Source of the DNA: CAYTTA01 sp964440655
GTDB lineage: Bacteria > Bacteroidota > Rhodothermia > Balneolales > Balneolaceae
Assembly (NCBI GenBank): GCA_964440655.1
Contig: CAYTTA010000040.1
Coordinates: 1-23,853, forward strand
Direction: 5' to 3'
DNA: 23,853 bases
Below are positions 15,465 through 23,726 of the stretch, in pieces. Below the pieces are notes generated by a model, which was given only the letters and a program-made list of their open reading frames with translations, was not told the origin of the DNA and ran no database searches. Position 1 is the stretch's first letter, and each line of letters starts with the position of its first letter. The position numbers and the translations under genes are program-made.

Positions 15465-16874
15465 ATGACAAGTGAATCCACAACGGAAACCACCCGTTCC
15501 GGCAAGAGGCTGAGCGACGGGAGAGCCACGGACGCGTCCGGAAGCGGCAGGGAGGCGTCTGCAACCGCCCGGCCGACACCGAACCGCTCCTCCCGCCGAT
15601 ATGAGATCACCGCACTCCTGCTGGGTTTCGGAGGCAACTTCTTTGCCGGGATGTTTTCCACCCTCATGGCGACCTACCTCCCCGATTCGGTGGAGGATCT
15701 GCTCGGAACGCTCGATGAGGCACGCATCGGCTACATCGGGTCCTGGATCGGCTCCCTCTACCTGGTGGGGTGGGCAATCGGAGGGATCTCCTTCGGCTGG
15801 TTCGGGGACCGTTTCGGCCGTGCCGCAAGCCTTTCGGCCTCCATCCTGCTCATCGCCCTCTCCTCGCTCGGTGCTGCCTGGTCCCCCGGCTGGCAGATCC
15901 TTGTCCTGTTCCGTTTTCTGAGCGGCATCGGAGTGGGGGCAACGATGGTACTCTGTGCGGTGTTTGTCGCTGAAGTCTGGGGCAAAAAGGTCCGTGTGCG
16001 CCCACTCATCCTGAGCCTGCTGGCCATCGGCTTTCCGATCGGGATTATCGCTTCGGGGGCGGTCACCTGGCTCATTCCCGACTGGAGAAGCGCCTTTCTG
16101 ACCGGGGTATTTCCCCTCCTTCTGTCGCTGGCCTGCTGGCTGCTGCTGCGCGAGCCGGAGCAGTGGAAGAGTCTGGGCGGGAGCGCGGGCAGCAGGGAGA
16201 GCTCAGCGGGATCGGACGGATCGGTGCCATCGGACGGATCGAACAGGGAAAGATCCGGCTCGGAAAAAGGTTCCCTTGCGGTGCTTTTCAGTGATGAGCA
16301 CCGGAGCGATTTCATCATCGGGGCCGTCATCTTCGGAACCATGTCGATCGGCATCTGGTCCACCTTCTCCTGGCTTCCGACCTGGGCCCACAGCCTGACC
16401 GGGATGGGAGCTGGCCAGCAGGAGGGAAGCATTCTCATCATGCTTCTGGGGATGGGCGGGATTGCAGGGTGTCTTGCAGCCGGTTTTCTGGCCAATACCC
16501 TGGGCCGGAAACGTACGCTCATGCTTTCATTTGCGGGGGCCGGAGCAGCATCCGCTCTTCTCTATCTGACCAACAGCGAATTCAGTTCCATCATCTACCT
16601 TCATACCTCCCTTCTTTCGCTCTTTTTCGGATTCGCCCAGGGAATTCTGATGATCTATATTCCGGAGCTTTTCCCTGTGCAGATCCGCTCCACCGCCACC
16701 GGAATCTGCTTCAATGCAGGCAGGCTGGTCACCGCCGCATCCGTTTTCTTTGTCGGGATACTGGTTCCGGTTCTCGGTGGCTACGGCAACGCACTGATGG
16801 TCTTCTCGCTCACCTATCTTGTGGGATTCGCAGCCTCCCTCTTCGGAAAAGAGACAAAAAACAGGGTGTTGTGA
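15465..16874 (+). CDS. MFS transporter with Ser/Gly-rich N-terminus and central loop
   Basis: A 469-residue, twelve-helix major facilitator. The loop between helices 2 and 3 has the family signature GWFGDRFGR (111-119), followed by RFLSGIGVGATM in helix 4. The second half has a matching LANTLGRKR motif and PELFPVQIRSTATGICFNAGR, seen in sugar/organic-acid MFS members. About 45 N-terminal residues are hydrophilic and Ser/Thr/Arg rich. The central cytoplasmic loop (about 231-272) is a low-complexity Gly/Ser/Asp stretch that includes the repeat DGSVPSDGSN. ATG 15465 lies 7 bases after an assembly gap, so an earlier start cannot be excluded. The stop TGA (16872-16874) overlaps an ATG that reads directly into the 17-bp repeat tract. 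Substrate unknown. Confidence 0.88.
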   Translation: MTSESTTETTRSGKRLSDGRATDASGSGREASATARPTPNRSSRRYEITALLLGFGGNFFAGMFSTLMATYLPDSVEDLLGTLDEARIGYIGSWIGSLYLVGWAIGGISFGWFGDRFGRAASLSASILLIALSSLGAAWSPGWQILVLFRFLSGIGVGATMVLCAVFVAEVWGKKVRVRPLILSLLAIGFPIGIIASGAVTWLIPDWRSAFLTGVFPLLLSLACWLLLREPEQWKSLGGSAGSRESSAGSDGSVPSDGSNRERSGSEKGSLAVLFSDEHRSDFIIGAVIFGTMSIGIWSTFSWLPTWAHSLTGMGAGQQEGSILIMLLGMGGIAGCLAAGFLANTLGRKRTLMLSFAGAGAASALLYLTNSEFSSIIYLHTSLLSLFFGFAQGILMIYIPELFPVQIRSTATGICFNAGRLVTAASVFFVGILVPVLGGYGNALMVFSLTYLVGFAASLFGKETKNRVL

Positions 16875-16875
16875 T

Positions 16876-17061
16876 GCCTGCGGTACGGTACAGCCTGCGG
16901 TACGGTACAGCCTGCGGTNNNNNNNNNNNNNNNNNNNNNNNNNNNNNNNNNNNNNNNNNNNNNNNNNNNNNNNNNNNNNNNNNNNNNNNNNNNNNNNNNN
17001 NNNNNNNNNNNNNNNNNNGCCTGCGGTACGGTACAGCCTGCGGTACGGTACAGCCTGCGGT
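16876..17061. repeat. 17-bp tandem repeat tract interrupted by an assembly gap
   Basis: The unit GCCTGCGGTACGGTACA occurs at 16876-16892 and 16893-16909, with a partial unit GCCTGCGGT at 16910-16918 running into the gap. On the other side are units at 17019-17035 and 17036-17052 and a partial unit at 17053-17061. Copies are identical. The gap thus falls inside the array, so the real copy number is unknown and probably higher. The array begins two bases after the MFS stop codon. There are no spacers, so it is not a CRISPR. The unit contains no stop codon in any of the six frames. Confidence 0.93.
16919..17018. other. Assembly gap (100 N) inside the tandem repeat
   Basis: Exactly 100 N with the same 17-bp unit, in the same orientation, on both edges. 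Most likely the array was too long for the reads to cross. Confidence 0.98.
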
Positions 17062-17161
17062 CATGGCCGATGTGCAGGGAAGGCTTGAGTTTCTCCGGCT
17101 GATTGACCAAACTGTCCGCATACGGACCTGATAACCGCAATTAATACAGCGGAGCTACGCC

Positions 17162-18196
17162 ATGGCACTACCAAAAGCGGACAATCCCGCAGAGGCCGAA
17201 TCCACACAACCTGCGTTCCCCGTACCTTCCGCCCCAGAGCGGGTGGCACCTGCAGCGGGCACACCCCGTCATCAAGATCTTTTTTTCCGACATTACGATT
17301 CATGGAAACGAATGATATGGGGACTCGGGGTCGCCGCCCTGGGTATTCTCATTGCCGGATTCTGGAACTACCATCTGGTAGACGGGTTCGGACGGGACAT
17401 TATTGCCGGGAAGACGATCGGGGACACCGGTGCTCTTGCCGGCGCCTATGACGAACGAGGGGGCGGGTTCGGGTTCCTCTTTGCAGCTATCGCCGGCCTG
17501 GCCGCCACGTTCACCGCATGCAACTGTGTCGCATTTGCCATGATCCCGGGGCTGACCTGCTCGAACGGGGTGGACTCCACCCGCAGCTCTGCACTCCGGT
17601 CGGTCACCGCATTCATCTTCCCCGTTCTGCTGATTGGAGCCGCCTATGGCATCTTTGTCGGACTGCTTGGTCCCGAAGGGGTGGAGGCGATCAACCGGAT
17701 GAGTGTACGCCTCGCACAGGCACAGACGGTCTTCTCTATCATCGGTCTGGCGATGATCTTCTGGGGGCTTCTCGAGCTTGGGTATCTGCAGGGATTCACC
17801 GGCAGACTCTCGCCGGTTACACGCGAGTTTTTCTCCTCATCCACGACCAAAGCCTCCCTGATGGGAGCACTGGTTGGACTGTTCGCGGTGGGACGTCCCT
17901 TTCCCGTCTTCCGGGAGTTTCTCACCTATGCAGCAACAGCCGAAAGCCCTCTCTACGGAGCGGCCGTCATGATGATCCATGGCCTGGGGCAGATTGCCGT
18001 CCTGCTGGGCCTGCTCTTCCTCATGGTCTGGCTTGCAGGTGACCGGATGATGCACTGGGCGTCGGAAAAGCCGCATCAGCCCAGGATGCTGACGGCACTC
18101 GCTCTCCTTGGCGGCGGATCCTATTTTGTATTCTACTGGGGCCTCGCCTTTCTTTTCGACATCGGCCGGTGGGGTTTCAAACTGGGGTGGTACTGA
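17162..18196 (+). CDS. Multi-spanning membrane protein with Cys-Asn-Cys motif, possibly CcdA/DsbD-like
   Basis: The 344-residue protein has a Pro/Ala-rich hydrophilic head (1-48) and about seven membrane helices (near 52-70, 103-122, 147-170, 188-208, 231-247, 264-290, 308-334). The second helix carries FTACNCVAFAMIPGLTC with Cys120, Cys122 and Cys133. A Cys followed by a conserved Pro in a helix recalls CcdA/DsbD thiol-reductant transporters, but the second half lacks a partner Cys (it has VGRPFPVF), so the family call is weak. It could also be another membrane redox or exporter family. ATG 17162 has GGAG 8 bases upstream. It lies 100 bp after the tandem repeats, alone on its strand, and converges with the AGCS symporter. 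I do not assign a function. Confidence 0.8.
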   Translation: MALPKADNPAEAESTQPAFPVPSAPERVAPAAGTPRHQDLFFRHYDSWKRMIWGLGVAALGILIAGFWNYHLVDGFGRDIIAGKTIGDTGALAGAYDERGGGFGFLFAAIAGLAATFTACNCVAFAMIPGLTCSNGVDSTRSSALRSVTAFIFPVLLIGAAYGIFVGLLGPEGVEAINRMSVRLAQAQTVFSIIGLAMIFWGLLELGYLQGFTGRLSPVTREFFSSSTTKASLMGALVGLFAVGRPFPVFREFLTYAATAESPLYGAAVMMIHGLGQIAVLLGLLFLMVWLAGDRMMHWASEKPHQPRMLTALALLGGGSYFVFYWGLAFLFDIGRWGFKLGWY

Positions 18197-18254
18197 CCGT
18201 GATGGTTACTTAAGAGATCTCAACCCCTTTGTTCGAAGAACGGTTGGCATCGCT

Positions 18255-18275
18255 TTTCTGACATAAGATCAGAAA
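18255..18275. terminator. Weak hairpin between convergent genes
   Basis: TTTCTGA (18255-18261) and TCAGAAA (18269-18275) form a 7-bp stem with a 7-base loop in the 90-bp space between two convergent genes. It lies where a bidirectional terminator is expected, but there is no clear T-tract on either strand. Confidence 0.3.
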
Positions 18276-18286
18276 TACCGGAATCC

Positions 18287-19648
18287 TTACTCTGTGGATA
18301 CCCGCTCCTCTTCGTACCGGGCGAAATAGCTGCGGGTCGCCTCCATCACTTTGGGAGCGAGCAGGATGGTCGAGATCATGGTGGGGATTGCCATCATGGC
18401 AAACCAGCCGTCGATCAGGTTGATGACCAGGCTGATGGAGGAGATCGATCCGAAGAAGATGGAAAAGATGTAGAAGTAGTTGTAGTACTTCGCGTTATGG
18501 GCACCGGCCAGGAAGTTGAGGCACTTGGTCCCGTAGTAGGAGTAGGTGAACATCGTGGTGATGCTGAAGATCAGGACACACACCATCAGAACGGCCGTGC
18601 CCACAACCGGAACCCCCTTTCCGAAGGCTACCGCGGTCATGGTGACACCGTCCAGGCCGGGCTCGGTCCAGGCGCCGGTCATCAGCAACGCAAGGGCGGT
18701 CAACGTGCAGACCAGCAGCGTATCGATCGCCGGCTCGAGCATCCCGACCAGCCCTTCACGGACGGGTTCCACCGTTTTGGCCGCTCCGTGAGCCATCGCC
18801 TCGGTCCCCATCCCGGCTTCGTTGGAAAAGGCTCCCCGTCGTACTCCGTTCGATATCACTGCACCAACTACTCCTCCCGCCGCTGCCTGTCCCGTGAAGG
18901 CATCGGTGAAAATGAGGGCAAAGGCAGAAGGAACCTGCTCAATGTGTGTGATCACAATGTAGAGAACCGTCGTGAAATAGATCAGAACCATAAGGGGGAC
19001 AAGTCGGGAGGCTACCCCGGCTATCCTCCGGATTCCTCCGAATATCACGATCGCCACCAGTGAAGCGATGATCATCCCTGTGAGGATGTCGGAAAGTCGG
19101 AATCCGGCTTCGGAGAGAGATGTTCCTGACAGGACCATCGTGTTGTACCCCAGCCATCCGCTATCGGCAAGCAGGATGTCCCGGATCATCTGGGTCATCT
19201 GGTTGGCCTGAAACATGGGGGTGCAGCCTATAAGACCGGCAAGTGAAAAGAAGATGGCGAGCGGTTTCCACTTTTTCCCCAGGCCTTCGGTGATGTAGTA
19301 CATCGGCCCGCCCTGGATCTGGCCGTCGGTATCATACCCACGGTACATGATGGAGAGGGTACAGGTAAAATATTTGGTCGCCATCCCTACAACCGCTGTC
19401 ATCCACATCCAGAAAACAGCCCCCGGTCCTCCGGTGGAAAGAGCCACCGCCACACCGCTGATATTTCCCATCCCGATCGTGGCGGCCAGGGCACTCGTCA
19501 GAGCCTGAAAATGGTTGATCTGACCGGGTGCATCCGGATCATCGTACTTCCCGGTAAGCACCTCAATGCCGTGACCGAAGTGGCGGTAGGGGATAAAGCG
19601 ACAATAGATGAGAAAAAACACCCCGCCGCCTACCAGCAGCACCAGCAT
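18287..19648 (-). CDS. Sodium:alanine/glycine symporter (AGCS family), start uncertain
   Basis: An inner-membrane sodium-coupled amino-acid importer. Family blocks are present: FQALTSALAATIGMGNISGVAVAL, GGPGAVFWMWM, QGGPMYYITEGLG, GVRRGAFSNEAGMGTEAMAHGAA and FTYSYYGTKCLNFL. The first ATG is at 19648, giving 453 residues, but the reading frame upstream continues with family-like sequence: LELLERILVQFANYAWGTP directly precedes that Met. Homologous N-termini normally include this part. No ATG, GTG or TTG occurs in frame between it and the stop at 19745-19747. A CTG at 19705 would restore it. Either a non-canonical start, a lost start codon or a sequence error is involved; the ATG product would still contain all helices. 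Confidence 0.9.
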   Translation of the reverse strand: MLVLLVGGGVFFLIYCRFIPYRHFGHGIEVLTGKYDDPDAPGQINHFQALTSALAATIGMGNISGVAVALSTGGPGAVFWMWMTAVVGMATKYFTCTLSIMYRGYDTDGQIQGGPMYYITEGLGKKWKPLAIFFSLAGLIGCTPMFQANQMTQMIRDILLADSGWLGYNTMVLSGTSLSEAGFRLSDILTGMIIASLVAIVIFGGIRRIAGVASRLVPLMVLIYFTTVLYIVITHIEQVPSAFALIFTDAFTGQAAAGGVVGAVISNGVRRGAFSNEAGMGTEAMAHGAAKTVEPVREGLVGMLEPAIDTLLVCTLTALALLMTGAWTEPGLDGVTMTAVAFGKGVPVVGTAVLMVCVLIFSITTMFTYSYYGTKCLNFLAGAHNAKYYNYFYIFSIFFGSISSISLVINLIDGWFAMMAIPTMISTILLAPKVMEATRSYFARYEEERVSTE

Positions 19649-19705
19649 GGGGGTTCCCCAGGCATAGTTGGCAAACTGTACAAGTATCCGTTCGAGAAGT
19701 TCCAG

Positions 19706-20001
19706 ACCGATCCGCTTTTTCTTCCAGACAAGACAATCCAGGTTTCACCGCATCCGGATTTTTATCTGCAGTGCAGCATACCGGCCGCACTCCTGACCGG
19801 CGTTTTGAACGGCGTTCCGATGCGAAGAAAAACCGCTCTAAAGAAATCAAATCCCCAAGAGGAATACAACATTCAGGCAGAAAGGGGAAGTGTGCGGGGA
19901 TTGGCAGCGGCTTTCCCAATGGTTACCGAAAGCGGCCTGTGAATCCGGGCAAGGAGAGGAGAGTCGGGACCCGGGCGATTCCCGGCAGGCGGTTTCAAAG
20001 A
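19706..20001. other. Intergenic region upstream of the AGCS symporter, no gene seen
   Basis: This stretch between the symporter's 5' end and the terminator of the outer-membrane protein gene should contain the symporter promoter. I see no credible protein: open frames here have no hydrophobic or family-like pattern. I could not pick a promoter with confidence. Confidence 0.5.
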
Positions 20002-20035
20002 AGAGACGGACTCCCGTTTCAGGAGCCCGGTCTCT
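20002..20035 (-). terminator. Strong hairpin terminator after the beta-barrel gene
   Basis: On the minus strand, AGAGAC, one bulged C, then GGGCTCCTG pairs with CGGGAGTCC followed by GTCTCT, around an AAA loop. This gives a stem of 15 pairs including two G-U pairs. It starts 22 bases after the stop codon of the outer-membrane protein gene and runs into a T-rich TCTTTG tail. Position and stability fit a rho-independent terminator with a modest U-tract. Confidence 0.65.
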
Positions 20036-20057
20036 GCGATATGTCTACGGTATGCGT

Positions 20058-20666
20058 CTAAAACTTCAGCCCCAGCAGAATGCTGAATACACCGTGACGG
20101 ATGTCATCATCAAACTCCTCCTCAAAGACGGAGATGAGGCCCATCCCGTAGCGGACCTGAAGGTCTATGGCCGACATGCCGATATGAAAGTCCGATCCGA
20201 TTCCGAAATGAACACCGAAATCGAAATCCCGCGCCTGATCCGATACATCGACCCCCGCGCCGGGAACTCCGAGATCATCGATCACACCATCGGTGTTGAT
20301 GTTGTATCCCACGTATGGACCTACCAGCAGATGCGGTCTTATGTCGGAATAGCTGGTGAAGAAGAGCTTCGCCACAACGGGAAGTTCCAGATAGTCGACA
20401 TTCAGATCGGTACCGGCCACCTCGGCGCCTTTACGGGTGTAGAAGACTCCTGTTTCGATTCCAACGGGCGAATTAATGGATGAGAAATCCAGTACCAGAC
20501 CGATAATGGGGGTTGCCCGCCGGTCGGTATCCAGATCTGTATTGACAAAATCGACGATGTTGACTCCACCCTTGATTCCTACCTGGGGCGATTGCGCCTG
20601 TGCCTGTGCTGAAATCACTCCGACGATGAGAAACCCGGATAGAACGAATGTGAATAACCTGTTCAT
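20058..20666 (-). CDS. Outer-membrane beta-barrel protein (porin family, OMP_b-brl_2-like)
   Basis: The 202-residue protein has a signal peptide ending AQAQAQ (about residue 25). The mature start VGIKGGVNIVDF is the hallmark of the small eight-stranded beta-barrel family common in Bacteroidota (PF13568-like). Alternating strands follow: GIETGVFYTRKGAEV, YLELPVVAKLFF, RPHLLVGPYVGYNI, FDFGVHFGIGSDF, and a C-terminal SILLGLKF with terminal Phe. Extracellular loops are Asp rich. The function of the family is mostly unknown. ATG 20664-20666 is preceded closely by AAGAGAG. It lies 165 bp after uvrA on the same strand and most likely has its own promoter in the AT-rich gap. Confidence 0.85.
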   Translation of the reverse strand: MNRLFTFVLSGFLIVGVISAQAQAQSPQVGIKGGVNIVDFVNTDLDTDRRATPIIGLVLDFSSINSPVGIETGVFYTRKGAEVAGTDLNVDYLELPVVAKLFFTSYSDIRPHLLVGPYVGYNINTDGVIDDLGVPGAGVDVSDQARDFDFGVHFGIGSDFHIGMSAIDLQVRYGMGLISVFEEEFDDDIRHGVFSILLGLKF

Positions 20667-20831
20667 CTCTCTTGAATATTTGTTTCGGGGTTGAATGGAA
20701 ATGATAAAAACTTCCGGTGGAACCCGATGTAATAAAAAAAACTTTATCTGCCATCAACAGGCAGGCAACCCGTTGTCTGCAGGCGTTTTTCACTCTTGCA
20801 GAATGGTAGGACAGGAAAAATCCGGGACTCT

Positions 20832-23684
20832 CTACAGGACCTTGCGGAGATAGCGTCCGGTATGGCTTTCAGGAAGGGCTGCAATCTGTTCGGGTGTACC
20901 GGCCCCGACGATCTGCCCTCCGCCGTAGCCCCCTTCGGGTCCGATGTCGATCACCCAGTCCGCACTCTTGATCACATCCAGGTTGTGTTCGATGATGATC
21001 ACCGAGTTGCCGCTCTCCACCAGTTCGTGGAAAGAGTGCAACAGTCGGGAGATATCCTCGAAATGGAGCCCGGTCGTGGGCTCATCAAAAAAGTAGAGGG
21101 TGTGACCCGCCGATCCGCTCCGGTTCAGGAAACGTGCGAGTTTGACCCGCTGAGCTTCTCCACCGGAAAGCGTTGTGGCACTCTGACCAAGACGCAGATA
21201 TCCCAATCCGACATCTTCCAGGGGTTGCAGACGGGTGGTGACTGCCTCCTCATCGACAAAGAACTCCAGCGCCTCCGAGACCGGCATCTCCAGTACTTCA
21301 TGAATGTTCTTGCCCCGGTATCGGACAGAGAGAACATCCCGGCGGAAGCGCGTCCCCCCGCAGGTCTCGCAGACCAGCTCGATATCGGCCATGAACTGCA
21401 TCTCGATCTTCTGCACCCCTTCTCCCTGGCAGGTCTCGCAACGGCCTCCCGGAACATTGAAAGAGAAATGGCCGGGCGTGTATCCCATCATTTTCGCCTG
21501 GCGGGTGGAGGCAAAGAGGGTTCTGATTCCGTCAAAAGCCTTGGTATAGGTAGCGGGATTCGAGCGGGTGGAGCGGCCGATGGGGCTCTGATCCACCATC
21601 TCGACCGATTCGATCTGCTGGATTCCGGTCAGGGAACGGTGTCGGCCCACCTTCTCTTTCCAGGTCCCAAGCTTCTTTTGCAGAGCCGCATAGAGCGTAT
21701 CGTGGACCAGTGTCGACTTGCCCGAACCGCTCACTCCGGTCACACAGACCAGCTTCCCGAGAGGGAACTCCACATCGATATCTTTCAGGTTGTGCTCGGA
21801 GGCGCCTTCAAGACGGATCACCTTGCCGGTCCCTTTGCGCCGTTTCTCCGGAACGGGGATCGACTTGCGCCCGCTCATATATTTCCCGGTAAGAGTCGGT
21901 GCCTCCAGCAGCTCTTCGTTTGATCCGGCGAAGACCACTTCCCCGCCGTGTGTGCCGGCAAAGGGGCCGATATCGATGATGTGGTCGGCCGCACGGATCA
22001 TCTCCGGATCATGCTCCACAATGAGAACTGTATTGCCGATGTCCCGTAACGAGGCCAGAATCCGGATCAGCCGGTCGTTGTCGCGCGGATGAAGCCCGAT
22101 CGTCGGTTCGTCCAGAACATAGAGACTTCCGATCAGAGAGCTGCCAAGGGAGTTGGAGAGACTGATCCGCTGGGACTCCCCGCCGCTCAGGGTGCTGGTG
22201 AGCCGGTCGAGCGTCAGATAGTCGAGCCCCACCTCGTCGAGGTATTTCAACCGTTTGCGGATTTCGAAGAGGATCTGACCGGCCACCTCCTGCTGCCACT
22301 CCGAAAGCTCCAGCTCCTCGAACCACTTCCGGGCATGGCCGATCGTCATCTCGGAGACCTCCCCGATGTGAAGACCGTTGATCTTCACATAGAGCGCGTC
22401 GGGACGAACGCGGTAACCCTCGCACTTGCGGCAGCGGCTGTACCCGCGGTAGCGGGCATAGAATATCCGCATGTGAACTTTGTAGAACTGGCTCCGGATC
22501 TCCTCGAAAAAGCCGTTGATGCCAATGTACTCATCCTTCCCGTCCCAGATGACACGGATCACTTCGCGGGGCAGATCCTTGTAGGGAATGTCGATCGGGA
22601 GGCTGTACCGGGCGAACACCTTCACCAGATCACGCAGATACTTGCTGAATTTCGGGCTGGAGAAAGGGGCGATGGCACCGGCCCGGATCGAGAGTGCCGG
22701 ATCCGGAATGACCAGCTCCTCGTCTATTCCGGCCACCCGACCGAACCCTTCACAGGTGTCGCATGCACCGAAGGGGTTGTTGAAAGAGAACATCTGGGGG
22801 GTCGGCTCCAGAAACTCCATCCCGTCCCGTTCAAACCGCTCGCTGAAAGGGAGCTCCTCCCCGTGGCGGATCTTGATCGAGCAGCGGCCGTTTCCGTTCA
22901 GAAAGGCGGTCTCCAGCGACCCTGCAATCCGGCCGCGGGTCTCCTCATCCTTGCGGATCACCAGCCGGTCCACCAGGACCCGGTATTCATCCGGATTGAT
23001 CGTAGCGGCCGCCTTCTCCCCATCCCCGGTTGTGAGCTCCAGCACCTCTTCATCCTCCAGTAGGAGCAATCGGGTGAATCCTTTCTCCTTCAGGACGGCA
23101 AGCTCCTCGGCCGCACTCTTCTTTTCCCGCCGTGGAATCGGAAAAAGGATGTAGAACCGCTCTCCCTCTTCCCGCTCTTCAAAAAGCTCACGGATCACCG
23201 TGGCGGTGGTGTCCTTTTGAACCTCCTTGCCGGAGACGGGGGAGATGGTCTTGCCGATTCGGGCAAAGAGAAGCCGCAGGTAGTCGTAGATTTCGGTGGA
23301 GGTCCCGACGGTTGAGCGGGGGTTGGTAGAGCTGTTTTTCTGCTGGATCGCCATCGCAGGGGAGATGCCCTGAATGTGATCCACATCCGGCTTGTCCATC
23401 CGTTCAAGAAACTGTCGGGCATAACTAGAGAGACTCTCCACATAGCGGCGTTGACCCTCGGCATAGATGGTGTCGAAAGCGAGGCTCGACTTGCCCGATC
23501 CCGATACCCCGGTAATCACCGTGAGTCTGTTGCGGGGAATGGTCACATTGATATTCTTCAGGTTGTGAACCCGCGCCCCTTTTACGACGATCGGCCGCGT
23601 GGCCGCCAAGCTCCCGTTCCGGTTTTCCCCGGATGAAACCTCTCTGTTTTTCTCTTCTTTTCTGCTCGTTTCTGTGCGACTCAT
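20832..23684 (-). CDS. uvrA: Excinuclease ABC subunit UvrA
   Basis: The damage-recognition ATPase of nucleotide excision repair, acting with UvrB and UvrC. At 950 residues it is full length. The first ATPase has Walker A GVSGSGKSS (59-67), LSGGESQRISL and LDEPTIGLHPRDNDRL. The second has GVSGSGKSTLVHD near residue 650, LSGGEAQRVKL and FFDEPTTGLHFEDI. Zinc modules show CDTCEGFG (about 306), CRKCEGYR (about 420) and, in the second half, CETCQGEG plus CETCGGTRF. The first CxxC of module one (FACPICG in E. coli) is replaced by FSERFERDG without Cys. An N-terminal extension of about 30 hydrophilic residues precedes VVKGARVHNLKNI. ATG 23684 has no clear Shine-Dalgarno. Confidence 0.97.
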   Translation of the reverse strand: MSRTETSRKEEKNREVSSGENRNGSLAATRPIVVKGARVHNLKNINVTIPRNRLTVITGVSGSGKSSLAFDTIYAEGQRRYVESLSSYARQFLERMDKPDVDHIQGISPAMAIQQKNSSTNPRSTVGTSTEIYDYLRLLFARIGKTISPVSGKEVQKDTTATVIRELFEEREEGERFYILFPIPRREKKSAAEELAVLKEKGFTRLLLLEDEEVLELTTGDGEKAAATINPDEYRVLVDRLVIRKDEETRGRIAGSLETAFLNGNGRCSIKIRHGEELPFSERFERDGMEFLEPTPQMFSFNNPFGACDTCEGFGRVAGIDEELVIPDPALSIRAGAIAPFSSPKFSKYLRDLVKVFARYSLPIDIPYKDLPREVIRVIWDGKDEYIGINGFFEEIRSQFYKVHMRIFYARYRGYSRCRKCEGYRVRPDALYVKINGLHIGEVSEMTIGHARKWFEELELSEWQQEVAGQILFEIRKRLKYLDEVGLDYLTLDRLTSTLSGGESQRISLSNSLGSSLIGSLYVLDEPTIGLHPRDNDRLIRILASLRDIGNTVLIVEHDPEMIRAADHIIDIGPFAGTHGGEVVFAGSNEELLEAPTLTGKYMSGRKSIPVPEKRRKGTGKVIRLEGASEHNLKDIDVEFPLGKLVCVTGVSGSGKSTLVHDTLYAALQKKLGTWKEKVGRHRSLTGIQQIESVEMVDQSPIGRSTRSNPATYTKAFDGIRTLFASTRQAKMMGYTPGHFSFNVPGGRCETCQGEGVQKIEMQFMADIELVCETCGGTRFRRDVLSVRYRGKNIHEVLEMPVSEALEFFVDEEAVTTRLQPLEDVGLGYLRLGQSATTLSGGEAQRVKLARFLNRSGSAGHTLYFFDEPTTGLHFEDISRLLHSFHELVESGNSVIIIEHNLDVIKSADWVIDIGPEGGYGGGQIVGAGTPEQIAALPESHTGRYLRKVL

Positions 23685-23726
23685 GAACCGGATCTGTTTG
23701 CGAAAGACAAACCCTGAATATACAAA

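Noticed and set aside
16876..17061. Possible CRISPR array
   Set aside because: The 17-bp units abut without spacers and are too short for CRISPR repeats; no cas genes are present.
17063..17131. 22-codon frame starting ATGGCCGATGTG directly after the tandem repeats
   Set aside because: Very short, no ribosome site beyond repeat sequence, and no recognisable product; it might be the tail of an ORF crossing the gap, which cannot be judged without the missing bases.
20667..20831. Terminator of uvrA
   Set aside because: A 7-bp stem with one G-U pair (CAACGGG/CCTGTTG on the minus strand) exists, but the T-run is too far downstream to be convincing.
22089..23063. Long plus-strand frame inside uvrA, and similar antisense frames over the haem genes and the MATE gene
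   Set aside because: They overlap genes with intact catalytic motifs and show no family-like sequence of their own.
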